DNA of 64,000 nucleotides, taken from Sulfurimonas sp. (GTDB lineage: Bacteria; Campylobacterota; Campylobacteria; Campylobacterales; Sulfurimonadaceae). Where the stretch lies: assembly GCA_002899765.1 (NCBI GenBank), contig PPDH01000035.1, positions 1 through 64,000 of the forward strand, given 5' to 3'. This document shows positions 7,841-17,232 of this stretch, one piece after another. Under the pieces are notes generated by a model. That model made no database searches. It was not told the origin of the DNA and worked only from the letters and a program-made list of their open reading frames with translations. Position numbers and translations under genes: made by a program. Every line of letters begins with the position of its first letter. The first letter of the stretch is position 1.

Positions 7841-8950
7841 ATGCAGAGTTTAAGCACAAATCAAATATTTTTAAATGCCAGTTTTTCAAAAGAAGAGTTT
7901 AAAAAAACATACCTTGCAGCAATTGAAGCAAAATTTGGTAAGAAGCAAGAAACCATCGTTTCCTACCCAGGCGGAAAATTAAAAATGAAAAAAGAGCTAA
8001 ACGAGATATTTACAGAAATGGCAGAAACAAATAAATTTACCACATATATAGATGGTTTTTTTGGGATGGGCGGTTCATTTAAGGCGCTCTCCGATGCTTT
8101 GCTTGAACATCAAGTTAAGGAAATAATCGTAAACGACATCAACAAGTGCATTGTCATCATGCATAAATGTATAAGAGATTATGCAGATGAGATGATTGAA
8201 TATTATCTTGAGAGAATAAGATGCGATATTGTCATGTCTTATCAAAAACTTTTTATTGTAGCTGAGGACCTTATAATAGTGAAGAAAAAGTGGATTGCTG
8301 AATTTGAAGCGTTCCAAAAAGATAAAAAATTCGGTATCGAAACAAGTACGCTTTTTATTATGCTTTGCGCTTTTAACTTCTCGGGCGTTGTTCAAATGAA
8401 TAAAAAAGGAGATATAAAATTCACGCAAAGATTGTACTGCGTGGGTGATCTTAAGAACTTTTTATTTAACACAATGAGCAGAATAAGGACATTCAATGAA
8501 CTTTATAATAAATTTGATATGAAGTTTTACAGCAACGATTATTTCGCTTTATTTCAAAACTATCAATATAAAACAAATACGATCTGGAACATTGACACTG
8601 TTTATCTGAAAGAAGATTATTCAGAATATATAAAATCAGATATGGAAAATATCAAAAATAGCTCAATTGTAGGATGTTCGTGCAATTACGGGCAAGATGA
8701 TTTTGATCATATCGGAGTGCTTGAAACTCTTAAAAATATCAACTTTATCTATAATAACAACACTCATCCACTCATATATCATTACATAGAAAAATTGAAG
8801 TTAAAGCATAAAAAATTCACAAGGCATGAAGCTATAAGCAGTAGCATAAAAGAGAACGCAAAAGCAATCCAAGAACTTATTGTTTATGGCAACAATTTCA
8901 AATATGCCTCCACTAATCAGCCAGATTATGCGCCTAAAAAAGCTGCATAA
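7841..8950 (+). CDS. D12-class adenine methyltransferase homolog with altered motif IV
   Basis: This 369-aa protein matches the Dam/D12 N6-adenine methyltransferase layout. VSYPGGKLKMKKEL (about residues 40-53) contacts SAM. FFGMGGSF (about 74-81) is motif I. VNDINKCIVIMHK (about 97-109) is the acidic motif after it. The region expected to hold the catalytic DPPY motif reads IDTVYL (about 253-258), so both prolines are lost. The usual aromatic N-terminus and the late SN-containing strand (CNYGQDDFDHIGVL) are present. It may have altered activity, bind DNA without methylating it, or be decaying. The AAAAGGATG ribosome site precedes ATG 7841. It is co-transcribed with the ParB-domain gene. Confidence 0.7.
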   Translation: MQSLSTNQIFLNASFSKEEFKKTYLAAIEAKFGKKQETIVSYPGGKLKMKKELNEIFTEMAETNKFTTYIDGFFGMGGSFKALSDALLEHQVKEIIVNDINKCIVIMHKCIRDYADEMIEYYLERIRCDIVMSYQKLFIVAEDLIIVKKKWIAEFEAFQKDKKFGIETSTLFIMLCAFNFSGVVQMNKKGDIKFTQRLYCVGDLKNFLFNTMSRIRTFNELYNKFDMKFYSNDYFALFQNYQYKTNTIWNIDTVYLKEDYSEYIKSDMENIKNSSIVGCSCNYGQDDFDHIGVLETLKNINFIYNNNTHPLIYHYIEKLKLKHKKFTRHEAISSSIKENAKAIQELIVYGNNFKYASTNQPDYAPKKAA

Positions 8951-8951
8951 T

Positions 8952-10298
8952 CTAAAAGGTTATGACAAGACTATCTATAATATTTCTTAATTTTGTAGAG
9001 TTCATTTTTCCAAGATTGTAGTCATTTATTGTAATATCGCCCTTGCTTGAGTGACCCATTAAATATTTGATATATTTTTCCTCGCCAATATCAACCTCTT
9101 CTAGCGCTTGACTAAAATTTTTCCTGAAACAGTGAAAAGTTTTAGATTCACTTGGAATTATTTTATTCAGAACTCTATTTAATTTTTTAGAATTTGCCGA
9201 TGTGTTTCCATCAAAAAAGAGATATTCAGAATTGCTTTTAACCCTTCTTAAAATTATATGTTCAATGTCCTTGTGAATTGGAATTACCCTTGCGGCATTT
9301 TTGGTCTTGCCATTGAAGATTTCAATAAACATTTTTTCCTTGTTAAAATTTTCTTTTTTTAGATTGCTAATCTCACCAATCCTCATCCCGCTGTATAGGG
9401 CAACAAAACAGATCTCTTTTTTGTCAATGTCAAGCATATCAGAGTTGAATATTTCATATAAGTCACTTTGGGAATACTCTTCTTTTACGATTTCATCATC
9501 TTCATGCAGGGTTTTTAATTTGCCCATGTTGGTTTCATATTTGCCGTCATTGTAGGTTAGCCAGTCAAAAAATTGCTTGTGAATGTTTAAGTGTTTATTG
9601 ATAGTTTTGCTGTTAAGCGTTTCATAATTGCTCTGTTCAAACTTTTTAGCAAGATCCTCCATAGACACATTTTGCCATCTGGTGCCTCTTAGGTAATCAA
9701 TAGGCATCATCTCCATTTGATTTTGAACTTCTTTATAAAATTGCAGATCAGGAATTGCGCCTTTGACACAAAATAGTTTCAAATATTTAAAACTTGCTTC
9801 CATATTTTTTTGAGTATTTGCGCTGATTCTATCTTGCTTGATTTTATCTTTTATAAAATCGCTCAAGTATTTATCAAAATTCTCCCAAACTTCATCCCAT
9901 AGTTCCGATTTTTGATTATTGCTTGTTGCGGTGTTGGAATTTTTATTTACATTTAAAAGATTATGCAAGTTTGAAGGATTTATATCTTCTAGAAGTTTTT
10001 TTCCAAATTCTTTTGCTATTTTTTTAGCTCCTTCTTCAGTTTCGCCTTTGGAAATGTCAGGTGTTATCGAGAAGGAAAAATCATATTTTTTTCTTGTTGG
10101 ATCTTCCCAGTCTATATGATTCATATTATGCTCCATTATTTGTTGCATTATTTTATCTCTTTGAAGTTTGGAAAATTCTAAATCAGAACTTTTAAGACTT
10201 ATTTTATAAACTTTATTGCCAAATCTTTTGGTAAAGTAATAAATATTGCCTCTTTTTGAGAGATATTTTGTTGTATTTGTGAAATAAAATTGTTGCAC
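8952..10298 (-). CDS. int: Tyrosine-type site-specific integrase
   Basis: This 448-aa tyrosine recombinase shows the full catalytic set in its C-terminal domain: Arg in LYSGMRIGEISNL, His-x-x-Arg in FHCFRKNF, His in LMGHSSKG and the nucleophilic Tyr in INDYNLG near the end. The N-terminal part has an arm-binding-like segment (NIYYFTKRFGNKVYKISLK) and a SAM-like core-binding domain (about 150-260). The start is GTG 10298, since no ATG lies near the conserved N-terminus. The gene is transcribed away from the adjacent tRNA-Ser, whose 3' end lies 66 bp upstream and is the probable attachment site. It catalyses integration and excision of the element. Confidence 0.9.
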   Translation of the reverse strand: MQQFYFTNTTKYLSKRGNIYYFTKRFGNKVYKISLKSSDLEFSKLQRDKIMQQIMEHNMNHIDWEDPTRKKYDFSFSITPDISKGETEEGAKKIAKEFGKKLLEDINPSNLHNLLNVNKNSNTATSNNQKSELWDEVWENFDKYLSDFIKDKIKQDRISANTQKNMEASFKYLKLFCVKGAIPDLQFYKEVQNQMEMMPIDYLRGTRWQNVSMEDLAKKFEQSNYETLNSKTINKHLNIHKQFFDWLTYNDGKYETNMGKLKTLHEDDEIVKEEYSQSDLYEIFNSDMLDIDKKEICFVALYSGMRIGEISNLKKENFNKEKMFIEIFNGKTKNAARVIPIHKDIEHIILRRVKSNSEYLFFDGNTSANSKKLNRVLNKIIPSESKTFHCFRKNFSQALEEVDIGEEKYIKYLMGHSSKGDITINDYNLGKMNSTKLRNIIDSLVITF

Positions 10299-10311
10299 AG
10301 TTGTTGCGCAG
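10290..10311. repeat. Tandem 11-bp repeat at the integrase start
   Basis: TTGTTGCRCAG occurs twice head to tail (10290-10300 and 10301-10311) over and just upstream of the integrase start codon. It could be an integrase arm-type binding site or an autoregulatory site near the attachment region. Confidence 0.4.
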
Positions 10312-10364
10312 TTATTTTTTTGATTTTGCTGAAAGTGGCTAAAATAGGGGGTTTTAAAGGTATG

Positions 10365-10453
10365 TGGTGGACCCTCAGAGATTCGAACTCTGGGAGGTAT
10401 AACCCTCGCCGGTTTTCAAGACCGGTGCAATCGACCAACTCTGCCAAAGATCC
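10365..10453 (-). tRNA. tRNA-Ser (UGA anticodon)
   Basis: The reverse strand folds as a class II tRNA with a long variable arm. The anticodon loop CTTGAAA gives UGA, the T-arm carries GTTCGAAT, and CCA is encoded. The acceptor stem GGATCTT / AGGGTCC needs two G-U wobble pairs, which fits a 3' end replaced on integration of the neighbouring element. It is the probable attachment gene. Confidence 0.92.
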
Positions 10454-10490
10454 ACATTTTATAGTTGAAGAGATTTTTTAAGTTAACAAC

Positions 10491-10564
10491 TGGAGGTGCC
10501 ACCCAGATTTGAACTGGGGATAGCAGCTTTGCAGGCTGCGGCCTTACCACTTGGCGATGGCACC
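10491..10564 (-). tRNA. tRNA-Cys (GCA anticodon)
   Basis: The reverse strand folds into a cloverleaf with acceptor GGTGCCA / TGGCACC, anticodon loop CTGCAAA (GCA), T-loop GTTCAAAT, discriminator T and encoded CCA. Confidence 0.93.
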
Positions 10565-10586
10565 AGTCAAAACATTTAAAAATCAA

Positions 10587-10673
10587 TGGTGCCCGAGGCC
10601 GGACTTGAACCGGCACAGTATTACTACCGGGGGATTTTAAGTCCCCTGCGTCTACCGATTTCGCCACCCGGGC
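10587..10673 (-). tRNA. tRNA-Leu (UAA anticodon)
   Basis: The reverse strand folds as a class II tRNA with acceptor GCCCGGG / CTCGGGC, anticodon loop CTTAAAA (UAA), an extended variable arm, T-loop GTTCAAGT and encoded CCA. Confidence 0.93.
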
Positions 10674-10714
10674 ATATTGGGTGTCTTTTTAACAATTTAT
10701 AATTTAAAAAATAA

Positions 10715-10789
10715 TGGAGCGGGAAACGAGGTTCGAACTCGCGACCCCAACCTTGGCAAGGTTGTGCTCTACCACTGAGCTATTCCCGC
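10715..10789 (-). tRNA. tRNA-Gly (GCC anticodon)
   Basis: The reverse strand has acceptor GCGGGAA / TTCCCGC, anticodon loop TTGCCAA (GCC), T-loop GTTCGAAC and encoded CCA. It is the first gene of the minus-strand tRNA series Gly-Leu-Cys-Ser. Confidence 0.93.
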
Positions 10790-10891
10790 AATTTGTACAC
10801 TTAACTTTTTAAGTGAGCGGAATTATAGCCATTTTATTTTTGTTTGTAAAGAGTTTTTATGAAAATATTTTAAAAAATTTCAAAAAGATGC

Positions 10892-10897
10892 TATAAT
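10892..10897 (+). promoter_or_regulatory. TATAAT -10 element before ilvD
   Basis: A perfect TATAAT preceded by GATGC lies 45 bp before the ilvD start. Epsilonproteobacterial sigma-70 promoters rely mainly on the -10 box and upstream AT periodicity, both present here. Confidence 0.6.
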
Positions 10898-10942
10898 CGC
10901 AGTTATAATATAAGATAACCAGAGACAGACTGAAGGATTTTA

Positions 10943-12628
10943 ATGAGAAGTGATACTATAAAAAAAGGTTTTGACAAAGCTCCGCACCGTTCACTACTTC
11001 GAGCAACGGGATTAAAAGATGAAGATTTTGACAAACCGTTTATCGGGATAGCGAACAGTTATATAGACATCATTCCGGGTCATTTTTTCTTACATGAGTA
11101 CGGGGAAATCGTAAAAGCAGCAATTCGTGAAGCAGGCGGAGTACCGTTTGTATTTAATACTATAGGTGTTGATGACGGTATCGCTATGGGGCATGACGGT
11201 ATGCTTTACTCTCTTCCTTCCCGCGAGATTATCGCAGACTCTATCGAAACCGTTATGAATGCGCATAAACTTGATGCCATGATATGTATACCAAACTGCG
11301 ATAAAATTGTTCCTGGTATGATTATGGGGGCGCTTCGCGTTAATGTTCCTACTGTTTTCGTCTCAGGCGGTCCAATGCCCGCAGGTCATAAAAAAGACGG
11401 AACTCCGATAGATTTAGCTACTGCTTTTGAGGCTGTAGGCGAACATGCTGAGGGAAAAATAAGCGATGAAGAGCTTTACGATATAGAGTGTAACGCATGT
11501 CCAAGCGGCGGAAGCTGTTCTGGAATGTTTACGGCAAATTCCATGAATACACTTTGTGAAGCCATGGGGATTGCACTCCCTGGAAATGGTACTATTTTAG
11601 CCATGACACCTGCAAGAATATAGCTTGTTAAAAAAGCGGCTAAGAGAATAGTAGAGATGGCAAAGGCAGATGATAGCAAGTATAATTTACGAAATGTTTT
11701 AAACGAAAAAGCTGTTCATAACGCATTTGTTGTTGATATGGCAATGGGTGGGAGTTCAAATACTGTTCTTCATATGTTGGCAATTGCAAGAGAAGCAGGA
11801 GTTGATTTTCCGATAGAGAAGATAAATATAATCGCCGACAATGTAGCGCATATCGCTAAAATATCTCCATCATTAACAACTGTTCACATGGACGACATTA
11901 ATCGTGCAGGCGGAGTTAATGCGGTTATGAAAGAAGTTAGCCGCAGAGGCGGGCTGCTTCATCTTGACAATCCTACGGTAACAGGTGAAACACTTGGAGA
12001 GCGTATAAAAGATGCTAAAATCTTGGATGAAAATATAATCCACACAAATGAAAATGCATATTCTCCCGTAGGTGGATTATCGATTCTTTTTGGAAACTTG
12101 GCATTAGAGGGTGCGGTTGTAAAAACTGCAGGAATTGAGCCTAATATGCGCCAGTTTAAAGGCAAGGCAATCTGTTTTAACTCTCAGCCTGAGGCAATAA
12201 CCGGGATTATGAGCCATAAAGTAAAGCCGGGCAGTGTTGTAGTTATCCGTTATGAAGGTCCAAAAGGCGGTCCAGGCATGCAAGAGATGTTGGCTCCTAC
12301 TGCGCTTATTCAAGGAATGGGGCTTGGCGATAGTGTTGCACTTATTACTGATGGAAGATTTTCAGGGGCAACTAAAGGTGCCAGTATAGGGCATGTTTCT
12401 CCTGAAGCTGCAGAGGGTGGTTTAATAGCACTTATAGAAGACGGAGATGAAATAGAGCTTGATGTTGATAAGCATATCTTGCAGCTAAATGTTAGCGATA
12501 CTGAGATAGCAAAAAGAAAAGCAAACTACAAACCTCATAAAAATGAAGTTAAATCTAAGTGGCTCAAACGCTATCAGCTTTTAGTCTCAAATGCTTCAAA
12601 CGGGGCAGTTTTAAAGACAGAACTTTAA
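10943..12628 (+). pseudogene. ilvD: Dihydroxy-acid dehydratase, interrupted by in-frame TAG
   Basis: IlvD dehydrates 2,3-dihydroxy-3-methylbutanoate and its homologue in isoleucine/valine biosynthesis, using an iron-sulfur cluster. The full frame encodes 561 aa, the normal length, with cluster-ligand regions NCDKIVPGM and [14 protein letters not shown] and a C-terminal [19 protein letters not shown] motif. One TAG at 11621-11623 splits it after MTPARI. The residue expected there is Glu, so one G-to-T change (GAG to TAG) accounts for it. Downstream coding is undamaged and resumes as [16 protein letters not shown]. Neither half alone should be active. GAAGGATTTTAATG supports the start. If the lesion is real, the strain should be a branched-chain amino acid auxotroph unless another ilvD exists. 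Confidence 0.93.
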
Positions 12629-12655
12629 TAAATATAAAAGATAGGAATAGAAATT

Positions 12656-14464
12656 TTGAATGCAATAGCAATAAAACATAACGGAGAGATTATCGATTTA
12701 CAGACTGCCAAAGAGCTTGGTTTTGAGGGTGAACAAATTCATCTGGATAACTCTGCAGACTCCTTGGAAGTTCTTCGCCATTCGACTGCACATTTAATGG
12801 CGCAAGCGATTAAATCACTTTACCCTGATGCAGAATTCTTTGTTGGACCGACTGTAAAAGAGGGTTTTTATTATGACTTTAAAACCAAAGAAGAGATAGG
12901 CGAAGGTGATCTTAAAACGATAGAAAAAGAGATGCTCTCGCTTGCTAAAAAGAAGTATGAGATACAAAAGTATGAAATCTCTATGGCTGAGGCAAAAGAG
13001 AAGTTTAAAGATGACCATTTAAAACTTGCAGTAATGGAACGTATTCCTAGTGATAGGGTTTCTATCTATAAGCAAGGTGATTTTGAAGATTTGTGCCGTG
13101 GTCCGCATCTTCCAAATATAGGGCTTATAAGATATTTTAAGCTTACTAAAATAGCAGGCGCATATTTGGGCGGTGACTCCAAAAATGAGATGTTGACTCG
13201 TATTTACGGTATAGCGTTTGCTGATAAAGAGGCTCTAAAAGCTTATCTTGACATGATGGCAGAAGCTGAAAAGCGCGATCATCGTAAAATTGGCGTAGAG
13301 ATGAAGATGTTTACATTTCGTGAAGAGGTAGGAGCAGGTTTTCCTATCTGGCTTCCTGCGGGGGGAAGGCTTCGTTCAAGACTTGAGTCACTTCTTTTTA
13401 AAGCACATAGAAAACGCGGGTATGAACCTGTCCGCGGTCCGGAGATGCTTCGTTCAGACCTTTGGAAAACATCAGGACACTATCAGAACTACGGTGAGAA
13501 CATGTACTTTACTAATATTTACGAGATAGAGTTTGGGGTAAAACCTATGAACTGTGTCGGTCATATTAAAGTATATGAAGAAGATCTGCACTCTTACAGA
13601 GATTTGCCTCTAAAATATTTTGAGTATGGTGTTGTTCATCGTCATGAGATGACGGGGGCACTTCACGGTCTTTTTAGAGTTCGTGAATTTACTCAAGATG
13701 ATGCACATATCTTTTGTAGAGCGGATCAGATTGAAGAGCAGATTATTGAAGTTGTAGACTTTGTAGATAAAATCATGTCGACTTTTGAGTTTGATTACAA
13801 AATGATGATTTCTACAAGACCGGATAAGGCTGTAGGAAGTGATGAAGTATGGGAAGTTTCTACACAGGCTTTAAAAAATGCAATGGATAAAAACGGGCTT
13901 ATTTATGAGATAGATGAGGGCGGCGGAGCATTTTACGGTCCTAAAATTGATATCAAAATAACTGACGCAATCGGCAGAGAATGGCAGTGCGGAACAATCC
14001 AGCTAGATTTTAATCTGCCTGAGAGGTTTGAGCTTGAGTACAACGGTGAGAATAATGACAAAATTCAGCCGGTCATGATTCATAGAGCAATTTTAGGTTC
14101 GTTTGAGCGTTTTATTGGTATATTAACGGAGCATTACGCTGGAGAGTTTCCGATGTTTATCGCTCCGACACAAGTAGCAATCGTTCCAATCGCTTCTACG
14201 CACAATGATTATGCTAAAGAGTTGTCGGATAAGTTGATGGATATAGGGGCAGATAGTGAAATCTACTCTAAAAATGACTCTTTAAATAAAAGAGTAAGGA
14301 CAGCGGAGAAAACAAGAGTGCCTATGTTGGTAATTATAGGCGATGAAGAGGTTGAATCTCGAACTGTTGCAATTCGTGACAGAAGAACGAGAGAACAATA
14401 CAATTTAAGTGAGAGTGAATTTCTTTCTCTTATACAAACTAAAATAAATGAGGTAAATTTTTGA
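12656..14464 (+). CDS. thrS: Threonyl-tRNA synthetase
   Basis: This 602-aa class II synthetase charges tRNA-Thr. The N-terminal editing domain is visible at about residues 40-200, with [12 protein letters not shown] and later RGPHLPN. Catalytic motifs follow: motif 1 region [18 protein letters not shown] ([12 protein letters not shown]), motif 2 [24 protein letters not shown], zinc-site residues MNCVGH and HIFC, and motif 3 [15 protein letters not shown]. The anticodon-binding domain closes the protein. The N-terminal TGS domain appears shortened, as in related epsilonproteobacteria. The start is TTG 12656. It overlaps infC by four bases, a conserved pairing. Confidence 0.95.
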   Translation: MNAIAIKHNGEIIDLQTAKELGFEGEQIHLDNSADSLEVLRHSTAHLMAQAIKSLYPDAEFFVGPTVKEGFYYDFKTKEEIGEGDLKTIEKEMLSLAKKKYEIQKYEISMAEAKEKFKDDHLKLAVMERIPSDRVSIYKQGDFEDLCRGPHLPNIGLIRYFKLTKIAGAYLGGDSKNEMLTRIYGIAFADKEALKAYLDMMAEAEKRDHRKIGVEMKMFTFREEVGAGFPIWLPAGGRLRSRLESLLFKAHRKRGYEPVRGPEMLRSDLWKTSGHYQNYGENMYFTNIYEIEFGVKPMNCVGHIKVYEEDLHSYRDLPLKYFEYGVVHRHEMTGALHGLFRVREFTQDDAHIFCRADQIEEQIIEVVDFVDKIMSTFEFDYKMMISTRPDKAVGSDEVWEVSTQALKNAMDKNGLIYEIDEGGGAFYGPKIDIKITDAIGREWQCGTIQLDFNLPERFELEYNGENNDKIQPVMIHRAILGSFERFIGILTEHYAGEFPMFIAPTQVAIVPIASTHNDYAKELSDKLMDIGADSEIYSKNDSLNKRVRTAEKTRVPMLVIIGDEEVESRTVAIRDRRTREQYNLSESEFLSLIQTKINEVNF

Positions 14465-14976
14465 ACAAAAAAGACCGTGTCATAATGAATGACGATATTC
14501 GTGTACCGGAAGTGCGTTGTAATGTAGATGGAGCAGAATCTTTAGGAATAATTTCAATTGATGAAGCTATGCAAAAAGCAAATGAGTTGGGTTTAGATTT
14601 GGTTTTAATCGCTCCAGACGCAAAGCCTCCAGTGGCGAAGATTATGGATTACGGTAAGTTTAGATACCAAGAAGAGAAGAAACAAAAAGAACAAAGAAAA
14701 AATCAAGTTAAGATTGATGTTAAAGAGATTAAACTCTCTGTTAAAATCGCAGAAAATGATATTAAATATAAAGTTAAACATGCAAGAGAATTTCTTGAAC
14801 AAGGCAAACATGTAAAGTTTCGCGTATTTTTAAGAGGTCGTGAAATGGCTAATCCTGAAGCTGCAAAAGATGTTCTTTTAAGAATTTGGCCAATGGTCGA
14901 AGATGTCGGTGTTATGGATAAAGAACCTAAGTTTGAAGGTCGTTACTATAACATGTATGTTATCCCTCAAAAATAG
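14461..14976 (+). CDS. infC: Translation initiation factor IF-3
   Basis: This 171-aa protein has the IF-3 N-domain ([20 protein letters not shown]) and C-domain with [20 protein letters not shown] and the RGREMANPE motif. It prevents premature subunit joining and checks the initiator codon. The start is TTG 14461 overlapping the thrS stop (TTGA). A non-AUG start fits the known autoregulation of infC, whose product discriminates against unusual start codons. rpmI and rplT do not follow; the gene is instead followed by a convergent transporter. Confidence 0.95.
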   Translation: MNKKDRVIMNDDIRVPEVRCNVDGAESLGIISIDEAMQKANELGLDLVLIAPDAKPPVAKIMDYGKFRYQEEKKQKEQRKNQVKIDVKEIKLSVKIAENDIKYKVKHAREFLEQGKHVKFRVFLRGREMANPEAAKDVLLRIWPMVEDVGVMDKEPKFEGRYYNMYVIPQK

Positions 14977-14998
14977 CTTCTAGCGGTTGCGAAGCAAA

Positions 14999-15060
14999 TT
15001 TTCTTTAGAAAAGTAGTATACTTTCTTTAGAAAAGCAGAGGTAAGATTTTTAAATCTTGC
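14999..15060. terminator. Convergent intergenic repeats and stem-loop
   Basis: Two direct copies of TTTCTTTAGAAAAG (within 14999-15013 and 15021-15035), each partly self-complementary, are followed by the inverted repeat AAGATTT-TT-AAATCTT (about 15043-15058). The segment separates infC from the convergent transporter gene. It is a weak, AT-rich candidate for bidirectional termination. Confidence 0.4.
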
Positions 15061-15064
15061 TCTG

Positions 15065-16381
15065 TTACTTAGCTATTTTGGCTTTTAAATCTTCCATTTT
15101 TATCGCATCTTTTACATATTTTATGACAATAAGTTTTTCAGTATCGTTTATATACCACTCTGCTATATGTTCTTGCTCAAGAGCTTGAAGCTTTGAGATA
15201 TCAGCATCGTCTTGTGGAATATAGAGATGAGAATATCTAGTCGGATTTTGAAGCTTTAGCGTCCACAGAAGCCACAAGGCAGCTGCAGCCGCCACGGAAA
15301 CACCTATAGTTTCTCTATCGCTAAATTCTAAAAGAAGTCCTGCAGTTGTACCGCCGATGAATGTTGCAAAATAAGCAATAGAGTTGGAAATACCAAGAGC
15401 GGCACCTTTTTGGTGTACTTTAGCAAATTTGGTAATCATTGATTGAACAAGAGGTTCCATCATGTTAAATGCAATAAAAAACATGACAACGCCCATTACA
15501 AAGAATGTGCTTGAAGCGGTAAGTCCCATAACTAAGAACGAGCCTATAAACAGGACTATAGAGAGTAAAAATATCTCTTTTGGCTTATTGTGTTTTTCCC
15601 CAAAAATCGCAGCTGGGCCCATGGCAGCGAGACCAAAAAGCATTGCAGGAAGATATGCCATGTAAAGATCTCGTCTCTCCCAAGCAAAAGTGTCGCTTGT
15701 CAAAATAATAGGAATAAGAACAAAAGCAATAGTCATAAGACCTTTTTGCATAGCATTGATAATAATCATATTTAAAAGGTTAGGGTCTTTTAATATATCT
15801 GAAGTTTTTGATGTTGCATGATATGTATGTTTGATTTTTGGAGGGGTAGGAACTTTTGTAAATAGAAGAATTATTCCCAAAGCAGCAAAAATTGCTGTAA
15901 GTATAAAAAGAAAATCAACTCCATAAGCGGCTCCTAGAACAGGTCCAAGCCCCATAGCAAGAGCAAAACTAAGAGCAATGGACGCTCCCATAATCGCCAT
16001 AGCTTTTCCGCGAATCTCTTCTGCAACCAAATCAGAAATCATAGCCGTAATAACCGAACCAATTGCTCCTGCACCTTGAATAAAACGCCCAATCATGAGA
16101 GTGTATATATTGTCGGAGTATGCACAAACTATTGAACCTATCAAAAAAACGACAAGACCAAAAAGAAGAGTAGGTTTTCTGCCTATTTTATCACTCATAG
16201 TTCCAAACGGAACTTGAAAAATTGATTGAGTCAGTGCATAACCGCCGACAATAATACCTACAAGAAGAGGTGTTGAACCTTCAAGCTCAAGTGCATAAAT
16301 CGATATGACGGGTAAAACTAAAAAAAGACCTAAAAATCTTAGAGAGAGGATTGCTGAGAGAGGGAATACTTTTTTAAACAT
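15065..16381 (-). CDS. MFS-type efflux transporter
   Basis: This 438-aa protein has the twelve-helix major facilitator pattern, with the signature loop GTMSDKIGRKP after helix 2 and a second-half repeat. The GRFIQGAGAIGSVITAM segment matches drug/proton antiporters of the Bcr/EmrD or YajR type. The last 70 residues are soluble (LYIPQDDADIS onward), an extension reminiscent of YajR-like carriers with a C-terminal domain. The substrate is unknown. It is convergent with infC and divergent from rdgB. Confidence 0.85.
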   Translation of the reverse strand: MFKKVFPLSAILSLRFLGLFLVLPVISIYALELEGSTPLLVGIIVGGYALTQSIFQVPFGTMSDKIGRKPTLLFGLVVFLIGSIVCAYSDNIYTLMIGRFIQGAGAIGSVITAMISDLVAEEIRGKAMAIMGASIALSFALAMGLGPVLGAAYGVDFLFILTAIFAALGIILLFTKVPTPPKIKHTYHATSKTSDILKDPNLLNMIIINAMQKGLMTIAFVLIPIILTSDTFAWERRDLYMAYLPAMLFGLAAMGPAAIFGEKHNKPKEIFLLSIVLFIGSFLVMGLTASSTFFVMGVVMFFIAFNMMEPLVQSMITKFAKVHQKGAALGISNSIAYFATFIGGTTAGLLLEFSDRETIGVSVAAAAALWLLWTLKLQNPTRYSHLYIPQDDADISKLQALEQEHIAEWYINDTEKLIVIKYVKDAIKMEDLKAKIAK

Positions 16382-16399
16382 TATCTGCCTTAAATATTA

Positions 16400-16405
16400 T
16401 ATAAT
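16400..16405 (+). promoter_or_regulatory. TATAAT -10 element before rdgB
   Basis: A perfect TATAAT lies in the divergent region between the transporter and rdgB, 85 bp before the rdgB start. Confidence 0.5.
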
Positions 16406-16490
16406 GGCGTAATTATATTGAAAAGATTGTTTACGCAAACTTTTTAAACCCACAAGAACTTATGTTTAAAGAAACTTTGAAGGATTTTAT

Positions 16491-17078
16491 GTGAAGTTAG
16501 TATTGGCTACCTCCAACAAAGGCAAAGTTAGAGAGATAAAAGCACTTTGCGAAGATTTTGAGATTATCCCTTACAGCGAGCTAATAGATGAGTTTGAGAT
16601 AGTCGAAGATGGAGATGATTTCAAAGAGAATGCTCTTATAAAAGCAAGAGCGGTTTTTAAAGCCTTGAATGATGAAAATGTTATAGTCTTGGCAGACGAC
16701 AGCGGGATAAGCGTTGATATTCTTGATGGAAAACCCGGCATTTATAGCGCAAGATATGCAGGAGCGGGTGCAACAGATAAAGATAATTTACATAAGCTCA
16801 TAGATGCTATAAAAGAAAAAAATGTAAAGAGTTCATCTGCACACTACACGGCAGCAATAGCTATTGTTACTAAAGAGTCTCAATACTCTGTTCATGGATG
16901 GATGCATGTAGAAGTGATAACAAAAGCTCTAGGGGATAAGGGGTTTGGGTATGACCCAATGTTTATCCCGCTTGGATACGACAAGACATTAGGTCAGCTA
17001 GATGATGAGACAAAAAAGAGACTCTCTCACCGTTCAAAAGCACTTAACTTAGCAAAAATAATTCTGCAGACGCTATAG
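16491..17078 (+). CDS. rdgB: dITP/XTP pyrophosphatase (HAM1 family)
   Basis: This 195-aa protein hydrolyses non-canonical purine NTPs (dITP, XTP) to monophosphates, keeping hypoxanthine and xanthine out of DNA. Family motifs are all present: [15 protein letters not shown] at the N-terminus, [26 protein letters not shown] in the middle, and [10 protein letters not shown] with LSHRSKAL near the end. The start is GTG 16491 after GAAGGATTTTAT; an ATG two bases upstream runs straight into TGA and cannot serve. Confidence 0.95.
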   Translation: MKLVLATSNKGKVREIKALCEDFEIIPYSELIDEFEIVEDGDDFKENALIKARAVFKALNDENVIVLADDSGISVDILDGKPGIYSARYAGAGATDKDNLHKLIDAIKEKNVKSSSAHYTAAIAIVTKESQYSVHGWMHVEVITKALGDKGFGYDPMFIPLGYDKTLGQLDDETKKRLSHRSKALNLAKIILQTL

Positions 17079-17165
17079 AACTTTTTTGCTGAGCATGTAG
17101 ATAACATCTTCCATTTTAGTTATAAAAGTCTCTAATTTAGAGCTATATCTTTGTAAAGTCTGCAT
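17073..17165 (-). CDS. Possible 30-aa small protein
   Basis: In the 154-bp gap between rdgB and uppP, the minus strand has ATG 17165 preceded by AAGGGAGTAGG, a strong ribosome binding site, and 30 codons ending in TAG at 17073-17075. The product is amphipathic and helix-like ([18 protein letters not shown]). It lies downstream of uppP on the same strand and overlaps the rdgB stop. No family is recognised. Confidence 0.4.
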   Translation of the reverse strand: MQTLQRYSSKLETFITKMEDVIYMLSKKVL

Positions 17166-17232
17166 CCTACTCCCTTATAAAATTTTAAGGTCATAAGCAA
17201 ATATTATTCCATATATATCTTTATAATGAAAT

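Larger units (their letters stand above)
1..10364. mobile_element. Integrated mobilizable element (left end outside window)
   Basis: The block contains a tyrosine integrase, a MobA-like relaxase, an AEP primase, a winged-helix replication-type protein, a ParB-domain protein and two DNA methyltransferase relatives. None of these is a housekeeping gene, and they are followed abruptly by a tRNA cluster and core metabolism. The integrase lies 66 bp from the 3' end of a tRNA-Ser gene, the usual arrangement for integration into a tRNA 3' end, so the right boundary is placed at about 10364. I found no second copy of the tRNA-Ser 3' end at the left, so the element continues beyond base 1. No type IV secretion or capsid genes are visible, which favours a mobilizable or satellite element, although missing genes may lie to the left. 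Confidence 0.8.

Noticed and set aside
10199..10667. Short open frames over the tRNA cluster
   Set aside because: They coincide with tRNA genes and encode no recognisable protein.
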